Below the pieces are notes generated by a model. It had not been told where the DNA came from. It did not search any database and saw only the letters and a program-made list of their open reading frames with translations. A program made the position numbers and the translations under genes. Shown in pieces: positions 63,325 through 64,000 of a stretch of DNA of 64,000 nucleotides. Location: assembly GCF_003952225.1 (NCBI RefSeq), contig NZ_CP034437.1, positions 461,001 to 525,000 on the forward strand, in the 5' to 3' direction. Each line of letters opens with the position of its first letter. Position 1 is the stretch's first letter. The stretch comes from Paenibacillus albus. GTDB lineage: Bacteria > Bacillota > Bacilli > Paenibacillales > Paenibacillaceae.

Positions 63325-64000
63325 GTGAACAGCAAAAAGGACCAGCTGGCGGCGGTCCGGGCGGTCAGCGCCCAGGCGGTCCCGCCCCTGGCAATTTCGG
63401 CTTCGGCCCAGGCCGCGGAGGCCCAGGCGCTATGGGCATGCCCGTCCAGAAAGCTAAAGACTTCAAAGGCACCTTGCGAAGACTGACCGGCTACCTGCGT
63501 CCGTACCGTTTCTCACTGCTCATCGTAATCCTTACAGCGGTACTCAGCACCGTTTTCTCCATCGTGGGCCCGAAGATTATGGGTAAAGCTACAACGAAGC
63601 TATTCGAAGGTTTAATGGGCAAGATCAAGGGTACGCCTGGTGCAAAGATTGATTTTCATTACATCTGGGAAATCCTTGCTGTGCTCGGCATCCTCTACAT
63701 CATCAGCGCCTTGTTCAGTTACATTCAACAGTATGTAATGGCCGGCGTCGCACAGAAAACAGTGTATGGTCTGCGCAAGGACGTAAACGAGAAGCTGGCT
63801 CGCTTGCCGCTTAAATTCTTCGACTCCCGTACGCACGGCGAAATTCTGAGCCGCGCTGTCAACGATGTCGACAATATCAGCGGTACGCTCCAGCAGAGCT
63901 TAACGCAGATCATCACCTCTGTCGTCACGCTTATCGGCGTTGTCGTCATGATGCTGACAATTAGCCCGCTTATGACGCTCATCTCCATTGTGACGCTACC
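63321..64000 (+). CDS. ABC exporter half-transporter, partner subunit (partial, YfiC-like)
   Basis: Starts at ATG 63321 overlapping the previous stop, behind AGAGGAGGAAATCGC, and runs off the window after about 226 codons. A Gly/Pro-rich leader (MSEQQKGPAGGGPGGQRPGG and on to residue 50) precedes the first membrane helices (FSLLIVILTAVLSTVFSIVGP). The coupling-helix region LPLKFFDSRTHGEILSR is the type I exporter standard. The ATPase domain lies outside the window. Confidence 0.92.
   Translation, partial: MSEQQKGPAGGGPGGQRPGGPAPGNFGFGPGRGGPGAMGMPVQKAKDFKGTLRRLTGYLRPYRFSLLIVILTAVLSTVFSIVGPKIMGKATTKLFEGLMGKIKGTPGAKIDFHYIWEILAVLGILYIISALFSYIQQYVMAGVAQKTVYGLRKDVNEKLARLPLKFFDSRTHGEILSRAVNDVDNISGTLQQSLTQIITSVVTLIGVVVMMLTISPLMTLISIVTL

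Overview
The window reads as chromosome of a spore-forming, aerobic Firmicute of the Paenibacillaceae type. The evidence is gene content and order: an F1Fo-ATP synthase operon next to upp and a UDP-GlcNAc 2-epimerase gene; the block glyA / TIGR01440 / rpiB / ywlE / mntP / tsaC (ywlC) / spoIIR / prmC / prfA, known from Bacillus and relatives; a GerA-type germinant receptor operon; strong Shine-Dalgarno sequences with frequent TTG and GTG starts; a large lipoprotein-fed sugar uptake and glycosidase cluster; and a glucose PTS operon under a GlcT-type antiterminator. The genus assignment is inference. I saw no rRNA, tRNA, CRISPR array, insertion sequence or phage gene.

Layout. 1-6501 (minus strand): start of atpG, then atpA, H, F, E, B, I and an atpZ-like gene, preceded by the epimerase gene and upp. 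6772-19461 (minus): an accessory block inserted between upp and glyA, with two GH2 glycosidases, a GH43 lipoprotein, a membrane acyltransferase-like protein, two ABC permeases, a sugar-binding lipoprotein, an ArsR-type regulator and a GRDP-like protein with a Ser/Gly/Cys tail. 19620-24807 (minus): glyA, a TIGR01440 gene and rpiB behind a ZTP riboswitch with its own promoter and terminator, then ywlE, mntP and tsaC. 25052-31127: an MFS exporter, spoIIR and a gerB-gerA-gerC operon. 31497-35042 (minus): prmC, prfA, ychF. 35231-36863: a probable small spore protein gene with a sigma-G-like promoter, a MerR/TipA-type regulator, and an AgrD-like peptide gene next to a LytTR protein. 37007-42442: a molybdopterin oxidoreductase fused to a cytochrome b domain, thioredoxin, an Rrf2 regulator, DUF72, DsbA, and a TetR-controlled SMR pair. 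42621-52508: a stalk-domain protein, a winged-helix/GyrB-type ATPase fusion behind a 30-bp perfect palindrome, ribA, a VOC protein, an ECF sigma factor with a long C-terminal domain, a NagZ-like lipoprotein, a hydrolase, AlkD and MobA. 52611-57706 (plus): leader with promoter, RAT and terminator, then glcT, EIIA, EIICB, HPr and EI. 57762-58253: tandem repeats. 58507 to the end: GNAT, glnS, MarR and a heterodimeric ABC exporter running off the edge.

How it works together. The sugar block is a self-contained uptake and degradation island: secreted or surface enzymes release sugars, the lipoprotein and permeases import them (the ATPase is not encoded here), and the ArsR-type protein is the obvious regulator because related CATGTA half-sites lie at its own promoter and at the binding-protein promoter. 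The ZTP element ties serine hydroxymethyltransferase to purine and one-carbon status. The PTS leader lies upstream of glcT itself, so the antiterminator should control its own synthesis together with the whole glucose PTS.

The least expected signals are the AgrD-like/LytTR pair lacking AgrB and AgrC, the ArsR-GyrB-type fusion that lacks the usual catalytic Glu, a two-part repeat of about 113 bp found with the same spacing in two convergent intergenic gaps, and a 51-bp tandem array.
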